Shown: positions 1 through 7,836 of the stretch, one piece after another
Position numbering within the stretch: position 1 is the first letter of the stretch
Layout: each line of letters opens with the position of its first letter
Source of the DNA: Comamonas serinivorans
GTDB lineage: Bacteria > Pseudomonadota > Gammaproteobacteria > Burkholderiales > Burkholderiaceae_C
Direction: 5' to 3'
DNA length: 64,000 nt
NCBI RefSeq assembly: GCF_002158865.1
Contig: NZ_CP021455.1
Coordinates: 4,176,001-4,240,000 of the forward strand
Program-made: the position numbers and the translations under genes
The notes under the pieces: generated by a model
Seen by the model: the letters and a program-made list of their open reading frames with translations, nothing else
Database searches by the model: none
Told to the model about the DNA's origin: nothing

Positions 1-684
1 GCGCACGATGGCTTCGGCCGGCACCATGGGGCGCAGGATGTTGGCCATTTCGCCCACGCCCAAGTATTGGGGCGCGATGATGATGGCGCCATACCCCGGC
101 GCCATGCCCCGGCTGTCGGCCAGTCGCGGTGCCGACACGATGCCCCTGAGGGACTCGGGCGTGCCCACGTGGTAGATGCCACGCGAATCCTGCGCCATCA
201 CGATGCCGTTGACCTGCAGGGCGGTTTCGAGCAGCAGCAAGGCCTTGTCGGCGCTCACCTCGCCGCGCGTGGTCAACGTGATGTTGCCGTTCAGCGGCGG
301 ATGCACCACGTAGTCGACCTTGAGCAGGTCGCGCAGCATGACGTGCACAACCTCGCCCGAGGGCGCGTTCTCGAATTTGAAGGCGCTGACCGGGCCCTTG
401 ATGGCACCCGGGCTGGGCTTGGCCCGGAAGGTGCGGTCATCGCCCCGGATGATGACGGGGTCGCGGTCCTCCACGTCTGCGCGATCTCGCGCCAGATCGG
501 CCACGGGCTGCGGTTGAGCGGCAGAGGACTCGGACGCGGCAGGGGCTGCCTGCGGCAGGGGCTGCGTCAGCGCCGGACCCACAGGCCCCGCACCCAGCGG
601 CCGGCCTGGCGAATTGGCACAGGCCGTCAGCGCGCCCACCGTCAGCAGGATCAGCGAGGAAGAGAAAGAACGAGCAAAGAACAT
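1..684 (-). CDS. gspD: Type II secretion secretin GspD, Xps type, 5' part only
   Basis: The first 228 codons are present; the rest lies beyond the left edge. Secretins form the outer-membrane channel of type II secretion. The product begins MFFARSFSSSLILLTVGALTAC, where LTAC around residue 22 is a lipobox, so this is probably a lipoprotein secretin. An Ala/Pro/Gln-rich linker follows, then from about residue 95 an N0-type domain (FKFENAPSGEVVHVMLRDLL) and the first N1 repeat (APQYLGVGEMANILRPMVP). It is the last gene of the E-F-G-H-I-J-K-L-M-N-D operon, 26 bp after gspN, the order of the Xanthomonas xps operon. It is not a copy of the secretin at 47-49.5 kb, which has an ordinary signal peptide. 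The N0/N1 pattern and the position make the call firm. Confidence 0.9.
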   Translation of the reverse strand, partial: MFFARSFSSSLILLTVGALTACANSPGRPLGAGPVGPALTQPLPQAAPAASESSAAQPQPVADLARDRADVEDRDPVIIRGDDRTFRAKPSPGAIKGPVSAFKFENAPSGEVVHVMLRDLLKVDYVVHPPLNGNITLTTRGEVSADKALLLLETALQVNGIVMAQDSRGIYHVGTPESLRGIVSAPRLADSRGMAPGYGAIIIAPQYLGVGEMANILRPMVPAEAIVR

Positions 685-710
685 GGTCAGTCTGGCGTTG
701 GGTGGTCGCG

Positions 711-1448
711 TCACCGGGTTGCGCTGGCGGGCCGGCGTCGCGAAGGAACGCTGCCACCGAAAGGAATCTGGATGGCGCCGGGCTTGGCCTCGGGCCTGCC
801 ATTCGGCTGGCCCGTCCCCAGCACTGGCGGGCTGGGGGGACGGCGAGGCGGCTGCGGTGCAGCCTGGGGCGGTGGGCGTACAGCGTCAGCCCGGGGCGCC
901 ACCGGCTTGGGCGAGGCCTTGCCGGCGTCCCCTGCATCGGGCGCGGACGCATGGGCGTAGGGCAGGGTCAGGGTGCGTTTCTCGTCACCTTTGTGGAAAC
1001 GGACATCGCGGCCCGTGACGCCATCCACCTGCCAATCGCCCACCTGGTCGCCCACCTTCAGGAAGCGCGACTCGCCATCGACCTGCGCGAGCGCGCCGGT
1101 CAGGCGCGGGCCTGCCACGATGCCCGTGAGCACCACCTTGTCGAGCGCAATGGGCGGCGGGGCGGCGGGCTTGTCGTCTTCGGGCTCGGGGGCGGCCACA
1201 GGGCGACGCGCAGCAGCGAACAGCGGCCGGTCCAGCACCTCGGGATAGGCGCGGGTCACGGCGGGATTGGCCGCCAGCACGCCATTGGCGGCATCATCCA
1301 GGTTGACGCCTTGGGGCGCCGGGGCTTGCCAGATCGTATGGCGCAGCACGCCCTGCGGCCCCAGCCACACGGCAGCCAAAGCCACCGCCAGCACGGCATT
1401 GACGCCCACCAGAGCGGGCACGAAGCGTCCGGTCATGCGCACACTCAT
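711..1448 (-). CDS. gspN: Type II secretion protein GspN/GspC-like (XpsN type)
   Basis: 245 residues. One membrane segment lies at about residues 10-32, then a periplasmic part with a homology-region-like domain at about 95-170 (VVLTGIVAGPRLTGALAQVD, then LKVGDQVGDWQVDGV), and a Pro/Arg-rich tail. This is the layout of GspC/PilP-type proteins that link the inner-membrane platform to the secretin. In Xps operons the protein at this position is called XpsN and takes the role of GspC. Its ATG overlaps the gspM stop (ATGA) and gspD follows 26 bp downstream, so it is translated in a coupled string. No PDZ domain is seen. The platform-to-secretin role is inferred from family and position. Confidence 0.8.
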   Translation of the reverse strand: MSVRMTGRFVPALVGVNAVLAVALAAVWLGPQGVLRHTIWQAPAPQGVNLDDAANGVLAANPAVTRAYPEVLDRPLFAAARRPVAAPEPEDDKPAAPPPIALDKVVLTGIVAGPRLTGALAQVDGESRFLKVGDQVGDWQVDGVTGRDVRFHKGDEKRTLTLPYAHASAPDAGDAGKASPKPVAPRADAVRPPPQAAPQPPRRPPSPPVLGTGQPNGRPEAKPGAIQIPFGGSVPSRRRPASATR

Positions 1449-2041
1449 GGCTTGGCCCTCAACACGAACAGGGTCAGTTGGGCCGTGGCTTTCAACACCT
1501 CGGGCTCTTCGGGCGGTGGCGGCTGGCCCCGCGCGACACGCCGCGGCGCGGCGCGCTGGCCCTGCGCCGTGAGCTGCAGGGTGTCGCTGTAAATGACGGG
1601 CTCGACGCGGCCCAGGGCCTGCAGGAAGCGGGTCATGGCGTCGTAGTCCCCCTCGACACGCAGGTTCAGGCCAATGCGTTCCAGGCCGTTGTCGTCGCGC
1701 GCCGGCATCACCTGGCTGCTGACCACACCCAGCTTGTTGTCACTGGCCAGCTCACGCACGCGCTGCAAAGCCTCGTTGCCGGCCTGACCGGCTTCGGCGG
1801 TCGCGGGGTGAACGTAGCGTGCGTAGTTGCCCGCCAAATCCTGCTGAAGGGCGGCCAGCTTGTCCTTGTCCTGAATCAGGCCGGTCATCATGGCGTAGCG
1901 CGGGTTCACATCCTTCAGGCGGTCTTGCGCCCAGGCGTGCTTTTGCAACAACCAGCCGGCGCCACCCAGCACGATGGCCGCCAGCACGGCGGCAAACAAC
2001 AGCAGCCACAGCCATTCGGGGCGGGGTTTGCGCGGGTTCAT
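1445..2041 (-). CDS. gspM: Type II secretion protein GspM, b subtype
   Basis: 198 residues. A short basic N-terminus (MNPRKPRPEW) precedes a membrane helix at about 10-32, a helical region, and a ferredoxin-like periplasmic domain (ERIGLNLRVEGDYDAMTRFL) as in the GspM b-type family. GspM with GspL anchors the ATPase GspE to the inner membrane. I chose the ATG at 2041 because a strong Shine-Dalgarno sequence, GGAGGTG, stands 4 bases before it; the frame is open further upstream but that stretch overlaps gspL and has no family features. The stop overlaps the gspN start. Confidence 0.85.
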   Translation of the reverse strand: MNPRKPRPEWLWLLLFAAVLAAIVLGGAGWLLQKHAWAQDRLKDVNPRYAMMTGLIQDKDKLAALQQDLAGNYARYVHPATAEAGQAGNEALQRVRELASDNKLGVVSSQVMPARDDNGLERIGLNLRVEGDYDAMTRFLQALGRVEPVIYSDTLQLTAQGQRAAPRRVARGQPPPPEEPEVLKATAQLTLFVLRAKP

Positions 2042-2106
2042 GAACACACCTCCGTGCTGCACATTGCGGTGCTCGCACGCTTCGAAGCGGCCAGACGCTT
2101 GCTCAT
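2038..2106 (-). CDS. Possible 22-codon minicistron between gspL and gspM
   Basis: Its ATG overlaps the gspL stop (ATGA) and its TGA overlaps the gspM ATG (again ATGA), so it exactly fills the gap between the two genes. The peptide, about MSKRLAASKRAS then TAMCSTEVCS, has a basic front half and no recognised domain. A strong Shine-Dalgarno for gspM lies inside it. It may serve only to keep ribosomes moving from gspL to gspM, or be chance. No function is claimed. Confidence 0.3.
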   Translation of the reverse strand: MSKRLAASKRASTAMCSTEVCS

Positions 2107-3266
2107 GCGGCCTCCCGGGTCTTGGACAGGCCATAGCGACCCGGATCCAACCGAATCTCGATGGTGAAATTTTCCTTGCTGGCACCCGCCGGCCGCGTGG
2201 CGGGCGATGGCAGGCGCACATCCTTCACGCCGTCTTGCTTGAGCAACACCTGCACCAGCGCTGCGGCGTCGTCGGCGTTGCCGGTCACGGTGACCTTGTC
2301 GCCCTCGATGCGCAGGGTGTTCAACCAGGCCGAATCGGGCAAGGCCCGGGTCACCAGATCGAGCACCGGCAAGGGCGCCAATTGCGACTTGAGCACATCG
2401 CCCACGCCGCGCAACGCCTCGGCCTGCTTGACCAGGGCTTCGCGCTGGGCCATCTGGGGCGCCACCTCCTGGCTGACGCGGTCCAGCGCGGCCTGCGCCT
2501 GGACGGCCCGCGAGCGGGCCTGCAATACCGGCGTGGCCACGAGGGCGGCCAGCAACACGGCCGCCAGCCCCACCAGGGCAACGCGCCCGGCACGGCCTTT
2601 GGCCACCAGGGCCTGACGATGGGCTTCGCCGCCGGTGCTGAACGCAATGGGGCGAATGGGTTGGGCCGCCACGCCATTGGAGGCAGGTATGGCGCCATCG
2701 CCGTTGGCAGTCAAACGGGAATCGGGCAATACCCAGACCTCGATCGATGTCTCAGGCACCTCGACCGGGGCCAGCCCTTGCGCCGCCAGCGCGGCCTGGG
2801 CCTGAACCAGACTCTGCTCGATCTGCTTGCGCGAGGTCAGCGCCATGTGCACGGTCTGCGTGGCGGCGCCCTTGGCGGGCGGCACCACGGCAAAGCCGGA
2901 GACGGTTTGCGCAGCACCAAACGGGCTGATGGAGGCGGCCTCGAGCGCCACGGCCGCGGCCACGTCGCCGGTGTTGAGCAGCGGCAGCGTGAGGTTGCGC
3001 TCGAGCACCGCCTCGGCCGGCAGCTCCAGCGCCAGTGCGGCATTGGCCGGCAGCTGGTCGACCGCCGCCGGCACCATGGCGCCATGGCGCCACCACCAGC
3101 CGGTGATGCGGCCATCGGCCTGCAGCAAGCGCACCGGAACGGGGGCGGTCAGCGCCCGCAGGCCGGGCAGGTCCAGCAGCAGCTCGGCCGCACCGCGCCA
3201 TTGGCTCGGCCACTGGCTCAGGTCCATGCCGAAGAAACGGGAATTGTCTGAAAGGGAAAGGGCCAT
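2103..3266 (-). CDS. gspL: Type II secretion protein GspL, PilN-like
   Basis: 387 residues from ATG 3266; a GTG at 3290, directly after the gspK stop, is also possible. The N-terminal half is an actin-like/PilM-type cytoplasmic domain (ELPAEAVLERNLTLPLLNTG), followed by a hydrophobic helix (VALVGLAAVLLAALVATPVL, about residues 215-235) and a PilN-like periplasmic domain (LDLVTRALPDSAWLNTLRIE). GspL recruits the ATPase to the membrane and pairs with GspM. A copy of the nested-palindrome repeat (2686-2734) lies in frame in the linker before the membrane helix and encodes part of a Pro/Gly/Asn-rich stretch. Confidence 0.85.
   Translation of the reverse strand: MALSLSDNSRFFGMDLSQWPSQWRGAAELLLDLPGLRALTAPVPVRLLQADGRITGWWWRHGAMVPAAVDQLPANAALALELPAEAVLERNLTLPLLNTGDVAAAVALEAASISPFGAAQTVSGFAVVPPAKGAATQTVHMALTSRKQIEQSLVQAQAALAAQGLAPVEVPETSIEVWVLPDSRLTANGDGAIPASNGVAAQPIRPIAFSTGGEAHRQALVAKGRAGRVALVGLAAVLLAALVATPVLQARSRAVQAQAALDRVSQEVAPQMAQREALVKQAEALRGVGDVLKSQLAPLPVLDLVTRALPDSAWLNTLRIEGDKVTVTGNADDAAALVQVLLKQDGVKDVRLPSPATRPAGASKENFTIEIRLDPGRYGLSKTREAA
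2686..2734. repeat. Nested-palindrome repeat, copy 1 (inside gspL)
   Basis: Outer arms AGGTAT and ATACCC, inner arms CCGTT and AAACGG. It lies wholly inside the gspL frame, in the low-complexity linker before the membrane helix. It is one of the more diverged copies. Confidence 0.6.
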
Positions 3267-3290
3267 GGGGATGGGGTGTTGCAGGGTCAC

Positions 3291-4169
3291 TCAGGACCCG
3301 ATGGCCTGGACGTGCCGCGATTCACGAAGCACACGCCAGGGCGCCACCTTCGAGTAAGTCTGGCCCAGCGCGACGTCCTGGGTCACGCGCAGCATTCTGC
3401 CTGCTTCGAGCGGGATGTCGGCTTGCATTCGGTAATGGTCGGTGGGGCTGGCTTGCACGTAACGGCGCTCGAGGCTGCTGGTGTCCGCCTCGGCGGCGCC
3501 TTGTTCACGGCCCTGTGTGATCTGGTCGACCACGCCTTGGTTCCCGCCCGACAGCACAGCCAGCACCTCGGGAGGCGCCGCCAGCGGATTCACCCGCGTG
3601 TTGCTCGGCAGGTCGGTCACCAGCAAGGGGCGCACGCGGGCCAGGATGTCGTAGTCCATGCCGGGCACCAGCATCAGGTCGTCCACGTGTTCAAACAGGC
3701 GCTTGTTCATCCCCGAGCTGCGGCGGCCGGTCGGCGACTCTTGCGGGCGCTCGTCGCGCCAGGCCACGGCCTCCTCGGCCAATGCCCGGGCCTGGCCACT
3801 GGGCAGACCCGCCCCCACGGTGAACACATCGGCCAGCAGCTCGGCCGACGCGCCATTGAGGTTGATCCAGCCATTCAAGGGCGCGGCCTGCACCTGCACC
3901 ACCGTGCCCTGCACCTCGAACTCGCTGGCGAGGATGCCCGGTTCGCGCTTGCCTTCGGCCAGCATGGCCTGCAGCGCCAGCGCGAACGCGGCCTCGGCCA
4001 TGGCCTGGGCCGACACCTGATCCCGCACCAGCCCTGTGGCGCGGATGTGCTGCTGCACGGTGTGGGTCGCGCCCAGCACGAGGATGCTCATGGCGGCCAC
4101 CAGCCACAGCACCGCGATGAGGGCCATGCCGCGCTGACCGCGGGTGAAGGGGGTTTTCGACGGGTTCAT
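3291..4169 (-). CDS. gspK: Type II secretion minor pseudopilin GspK
   Basis: 292 residues. The short leader ends in RGQRG and is followed by the hydrophobic pilin helix MALIAVLWLVAAMSILVLGA, the start expected of a prepilin-peptidase substrate. The large globular part holds the helix-hairpin region typical of GspK (PSGQARALAEEAVAWRD, then a VPGMDYDILARVRPLL motif). GspK caps the pseudopilus tip with GspI and GspJ. The ATG overlaps the gspJ stop (ATGA). Confidence 0.92.
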   Translation of the reverse strand: MNPSKTPFTRGQRGMALIAVLWLVAAMSILVLGATHTVQQHIRATGLVRDQVSAQAMAEAAFALALQAMLAEGKREPGILASEFEVQGTVVQVQAAPLNGWINLNGASAELLADVFTVGAGLPSGQARALAEEAVAWRDERPQESPTGRRSSGMNKRLFEHVDDLMLVPGMDYDILARVRPLLVTDLPSNTRVNPLAAPPEVLAVLSGGNQGVVDQITQGREQGAAEADTSSLERRYVQASPTDHYRMQADIPLEAGRMLRVTQDVALGQTYSKVAPWRVLRESRHVQAIGS

Positions 4170-4870
4170 CGCTGGACGTCTCCACCGCCGAACTTGATCG
4201 GTTCATTGCTGGGGTCGGCGGCCAGCATGCCGCTCACCGGCACCGCCAGCGCGGGCCAGGCGAATGCGCTGTTGTCCATCTCGATCTGCACCACGGCCGG
4301 CACGGCGAACGCACGCGGCACGTTGACGGGGGGCCAGCTGTCCACCCACTGGCCGTTGCGCGCATCCTGGTACGAGAGTTTCAACACGCTCACATCGGGC
4401 GCCAGCACGCGGCGCTCGGCCGCCGACCAGTTGTCGTAGGTGGCGGCGCCGTTCCAGGGCGCGAAGCGCAGCACCAGCGCGCCGTTCTCCAGGCCCAGGT
4501 GCATGTAATGGCGCCCCCCCATGCCGTAGCGCGCGGGCAGCACGCCGATCCAGGACAGCTCCTGCGGCCCGCCGGCAAAGAACACGCGGGGCGCGTTCGC
4601 CTGGGTGGACGCGGCCAGCGGCCGTGCCGAGGCCTCGCTCAGCACATCGCGCAGGAACAGCACCGTGGTGCGGTAATCCTCGGTCTGCGCCACGCGTTCC
4701 TCGATCGCGGTTTCGGTCTGCCCCATGCTGCGCATCGCGGCCGTCAGCAGCAGCATGAGCAGCGAGATCAGCACCAGCGCGATCACCACCTCGATCAGCG
4801 TGAAGCCGTGCTGGCGGCGTGCCGCAGCGCGCCCGCGGGCGCCCCGTCGCGTCGTGCAAGGACTGATCAT
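4166..4870 (-). CDS. gspJ: Type II secretion minor pseudopilin GspJ
   Basis: 234 residues. A basic leader of 22 residues ends in G before FTLIEVVIALVLISLLMLLL, the class III prepilin signal, and E at +5 is present. The rest is the globular domain of GspJ (VFFAGGPQELSWIGVLPARY). It is a pseudopilus tip protein, translationally coupled to gspI upstream and gspK downstream by 4-bp overlaps. Confidence 0.92.
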   Translation of the reverse strand: MISPCTTRRGARGRAAARRQHGFTLIEVVIALVLISLLMLLLTAAMRSMGQTETAIEERVAQTEDYRTTVLFLRDVLSEASARPLAASTQANAPRVFFAGGPQELSWIGVLPARYGMGGRHYMHLGLENGALVLRFAPWNGAATYDNWSAAERRVLAPDVSVLKLSYQDARNGQWVDSWPPVNVPRAFAVPAVVQIEMDNSAFAWPALAVPVSGMLAADPSNEPIKFGGGDVQR

Positions 4871-5394
4871 GGCGCCTCCGCGTCGACCGGCAGGGTTTCC
4901 AGGCGCTCGGGCCGCAGGCTGCGCAGCGCGAACTCGTGCTCGCGTGAGCCATCGCTCCAGCGCACCACCACCTCGATCTCGTGCAGCCGCGGCGCCTGCG
5001 TCTTGCTGTCGGCCACGGTCGTGAAGCGCGCCGTGCGCACCTGCCAGGCAAACCCTTGCGACACACCCTGCGCGTTCACGCCCTCAGGCGCGATCACGGG
5101 GTTGGCGGCCAGCACCGACTCGGCCAGGCTCATGGCCTGCTCCTGCCCCATCAGCTCGCCCGTGGTGCGCGCGTTGGAGCCCGTCACCTGGTAGAGCATG
5201 CCCAGCGCCAGCGCCATGATGGCGAAGGCGATGAGGACCTCGAGCAGCGAGAAGCCGGCCTGACGGCGGCGCGCGCCAGCGGCAGGGTTGCGGCCCGCTC
5301 GCCATGCACGGCAGGCGGGGACGGCCTGGGCCGCACGCCCTTCTGCCCCCCCGCGCCATGCAGCAGGTGGTGTGCCGCCGGCCTGCAGGCCCAT
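4867..5394 (-). CDS. gspI: Type II secretion minor pseudopilin GspI
   Basis: 175 residues from ATG 5394. The prepilin signal is QAG|FSLLEVLIAFAIMALALG followed by a GspI globular domain. The frame stays open to an ATG at 5520 that overlaps the gspH stop, but that start would give an 89-residue leader and would translate a whole repeat copy (5447-5497). I therefore prefer the internal ATG at 5394, which leaves a 47-residue leader, still long for this family. Neither start has a clear Shine-Dalgarno. GspI belongs to the pseudopilus tip with GspJ and GspK. Confidence 0.8.
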   Translation of the reverse strand: MGLQAGGTPPAAWRGGAEGRAAQAVPACRAWRAGRNPAAGARRRQAGFSLLEVLIAFAIMALALGMLYQVTGSNARTTGELMGQEQAMSLAESVLAANPVIAPEGVNAQGVSQGFAWQVRTARFTTVADSKTQAPRLHEIEVVVRWSDGSREHEFALRSLRPERLETLPVDAEAP

Positions 5395-5446
5395 GCGGAC
5401 GACCGAGCAGGCGGCAGCGGTTGTGGCACCATGGCTTGAATTGACA

Positions 5447-5497
5447 GAGTATGCAGGCACAGTCGTTTCATCACCAACGACAATCACCCCATACTGC
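5447..5497. repeat. Nested-palindrome repeat, copy 2 (gspH-gspI gap)
   Basis: Outer arms GAGTATG and CATACTGC, inner arms GTCGTT and AACGAC. It lies between the gspH stop (5517) and the preferred gspI start (5394). The inner arms pair perfectly. Confidence 0.75.
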
Positions 5498-5516
5498 TCA
5501 CATCGAACCCAACCCA

Positions 5517-5990
5517 TCATGGCGCCACCGGCTCTTGTTCGACGCGGCCTGAAAACCAGTCCACGCGCAGGCGCACGCCATCGCCCGACGAGCGCAGCAC
5601 GTCGACGCTGCCCCCGGTGGCACCGCCACGCGGCAAAAAGCGGATGGCCAGGCTGCCATCGGCGCCGACCTCCTTGTCGGCCACCACGGCGCGCAGGCCC
5701 AGATCCTCGGGCACGGTGTAGACGGTTTCGCCCTCGGCGCCAAAGCTGCGCGCCGCCAGGTTGACGGTGAAGGTGGTTTCGCGCCCCTCGAGCTGGGCCT
5801 TGAGCCGTGCGGCCCGCAGGCCTTCGAGCGCCGCGCGCACGGTGTCGCGGTACTCGGCCGCCTCGCGCATGGGCCCGTAGGCCATGGGCACCAAGGCCGC
5901 CATCAGGCCCAGGATGGCCAGCACCACCACCAGCTCCACCAACGTGAAGCCGCGTGCGCGACGCAGGGATTGCAGGGGGCGAAACATCAT
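5517..5990 (-). CDS. gspH: Type II secretion minor pseudopilin GspH
   Basis: 157 residues from ATG 5990 (or the next ATG at 5987). The leader MMFRPLQSLRRARG is followed by FTLVELVVVLAILGLMAALV, a canonical prepilin signal with E at +5. A possible TTG start at 6011 would run into repeat copy 3. GspH is a minor pseudopilin linking the tip complex to the GspG shaft. The globular part (AEYRDTVRAALEGLRAARLK) fits the family. Confidence 0.88.
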   Translation of the reverse strand: MMFRPLQSLRRARGFTLVELVVVLAILGLMAALVPMAYGPMREAAEYRDTVRAALEGLRAARLKAQLEGRETTFTVNLAARSFGAEGETVYTVPEDLGLRAVVADKEVGADGSLAIRFLPRGGATGGSVDVLRSSGDGVRLRVDWFSGRVEQEPVAP

Positions 5991-5997
5991 CAATGGG

Positions 5998-6049
5998 GCA
6001 GTATCAGCCAATCACCGTTCAAATTTGAACGCCAATTCACGCATACTGC
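5998..6049. repeat. Nested-palindrome repeat, copy 3 (gspG-gspH gap)
   Basis: Outer arms GCAGTAT and ATACTGC pair perfectly over 7 bp. The inner part GTTCAAATTTGAAC is a perfect 14-bp palindrome. It fills most of the gap between gspG and gspH, just upstream of the gspH start. Confidence 0.9.
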
Positions 6050-6091
6050 ATGAGACAGGCATCGATGACGCGTTCAGGAACGAGGCCGCGC

Positions 6092-6553
6092 TCAGGACTT
6101 GATGTTGGACAGGTCAGCGTTTTCGCCCTCGCCGCCCGGGGCGTTGTCGGCGCCCAGGCTCTTGACCTCGAAGTTGCCATTGGCTGCAGGGAAGGTGTAG
6201 CTGAAGTCGTTGCCCCAGCCATCCTTGGGCATTTCCTTCAGGTAGGGGCCGGTCCAGCCGACGGCGTTGCCGGGCTTGTTGACCAGCGCCTGGAGGCCCT
6301 CGGCGGTGGTCGGGTAGCGGCCCACGCCCAGCTTGTACATGTCGAGCGCGCGCTCGATGTCCTTGATCTGCACGTTGGTGGTCTTCACCTTGGCACCGCC
6401 CAGCTGCTCCATCACGGCCGGCCCCACCAGCGCGCCCAGCAGCGCCAGGATGGCCAGCACCACCATCAGCTCAAGCAGCGTGAATCCGCGTTGCACCCGG
6501 CTGCGGGCCCGGGCGCCACGGTTGGACAGGGTACGGGTGAGGAAGCGGGTCAT
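6092..6553 (-). CDS. gspG: Type II secretion major pseudopilin GspG
   Basis: 153 residues. The leader ends RVQRG before FTLLELMVVLAILALLGALV. The C-terminal half has the GspG calcium-site region (GWGNDFSYTFPA and GADNAPGGEGENADLSN) and the pattern VGRYPTTAEGLQALV. GspG polymerises into the pseudopilus shaft. A GTG directly before the ATG is an alternative start. It sits between gspF and gspH as in Xps operons. Confidence 0.95.
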   Translation of the reverse strand: MTRFLTRTLSNRGARARSRVQRGFTLLELMVVLAILALLGALVGPAVMEQLGGAKVKTTNVQIKDIERALDMYKLGVGRYPTTAEGLQALVNKPGNAVGWTGPYLKEMPKDGWGNDFSYTFPAANGNFEVKSLGADNAPGGEGENADLSNIKS

Positions 6554-6606
6554 CACAAAGTCTTTCTCAAAGTCGTCAAGGTCGGCCGGCCGGGCAACAC
6601 GCTGGC

Positions 6607-7836
6607 TCAGTTCGCCAGGTTGTTGATGGACATGATGCCCAGCAGGATGGAAACGATGATGCAGGCGATCAGCACGCCCAGCAGCAGGATCAGGATGGGC
6701 TCCAGCAGCGTCAGCGCGCGCTTGATGCCCACTTCCACCTCGCGGTTCAGGATGGTGGCGAGCTCCAGCATCATGGGGCCGATGCGGCCGGTTTCCTCGC
6801 CCACTCTGACCAGGTTGATGGCCAAAGGTTCAAAGATGCGTGTGCCGCTCATGGCCTGGGCCACGCGACCACCCTCTTTCACGGGCGCGATCATCTTGGC
6901 CAGGCCGGCGCGCAGGCCGCCGTTGCCCACGGTTTCGGTGGCGATCTGCAGCGCACCCAGCAAGGGCACGCCATTGCCCAGCAGCGTGCCCAGCGAGCGC
7001 GCATACAGCGTCAGCTCGTACTTGCGCAGCAGGCCGCCCAGGATGGGCAGGCGCAAGGCCAGGTTCTGCCACCAGCGCTTGCCCGCAGGCGACTTGATCC
7101 AGCGCGAAAACAGCCAGCCCAGCAGCACCGCCGCCACGCCCAGGATGAGGCCATAGGACTGGAAGCCGTGGCCCATGGCCATGACGATGCGGGTGGGCAT
7201 GGGCAGCGCATCGCCCATGTTCTTGAACAGTTTTTCGAACTGCGGCACGACGAAGGCCAGCATGCCGATCAGCGACGCCACGGCCACGAACAGCAAGATG
7301 GCCGGGTACAGCATGGCCGAGATCACGTTCTCGCGCAGCGCACGCAGGCGCTCCATGTGCTCGACCAGGCGCTCCAGCACCATGGACAGCTGGCCGCTGG
7401 CCTCGCCCGAGCGCACCATGTTGATGTAGAAGTCGTTGAACACCGGCTGGTGCGCGGCCAGCGCCTTGCTGAAGGCCGCCCCGCCCTTCACGTCGTCCAG
7501 CATCTGCCCCAGCATGGCCTTGACGCTGGGCTTGTGGCTCATCTCGATGAGCACGCGCAGGCCGCTGTCCAACGCCAGGCCGGCGCGCAGCATGATGGAC
7601 AGCTCGGTCGTGAGGTTGAGCACATCCTGGGCGTTGACGGGGCCGCGCCCCGCCTTGGCCTTGCTGGACAGGCGCAGCGCCTCGGCCTCGTTGGCCGCGG
7701 TGGCGTCGTCGACGCGGATCGGCGTCAGGCCGCGGTCGCGCAGCTGCCGCAGGGCCCCTGCAGCATCGGCCGCCTGCAGCCGCCCCTCGGCCAGGCGGCC
7801 ATCGGCATGGGCGGCACGCCAGGCGAACTCAGGCAT
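6607..7836 (-). CDS. gspF: Type II secretion inner-membrane platform protein GspF
   Basis: 409 residues, the full family length. It carries two T2SSF domains (about 70-195 and 275-400), each followed by membrane helices (LYPAILLFVAVASLIGMLAF; LEPILILLLGVLIACIIVSI), plus the usual short N-terminal domain starting MPEFAWRAAHADGRLAEG. GspF is the polytopic core of the assembly platform. The start overlaps the gspE stop by 8 bp. It is the only gspF in the window, which matters because the second type II cluster lacks one. Confidence 0.96.
   Translation of the reverse strand: MPEFAWRAAHADGRLAEGRLQAADAAGALRQLRDRGLTPIRVDDATAANEAEALRLSSKAKAGRGPVNAQDVLNLTTELSIMLRAGLALDSGLRVLIEMSHKPSVKAMLGQMLDDVKGGAAFSKALAAHQPVFNDFYINMVRSGEASGQLSMVLERLVEHMERLRALRENVISAMLYPAILLFVAVASLIGMLAFVVPQFEKLFKNMGDALPMPTRIVMAMGHGFQSYGLILGVAAVLLGWLFSRWIKSPAGKRWWQNLALRLPILGGLLRKYELTLYARSLGTLLGNGVPLLGALQIATETVGNGGLRAGLAKMIAPVKEGGRVAQAMSGTRIFEPLAINLVRVGEETGRIGPMMLELATILNREVEVGIKRALTLLEPILILLLGVLIACIIVSILLGIMSINNLAN

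Noticed and set aside
64..98. AGTATTGG...CCATACCCC in gspD looks like a short version of the nested palindrome.
   Set aside because: It is only about 35 bp, lacks the inner CGTTT/AAACG arms, and is explained by the conserved coding sequence of the secretin N1 region.
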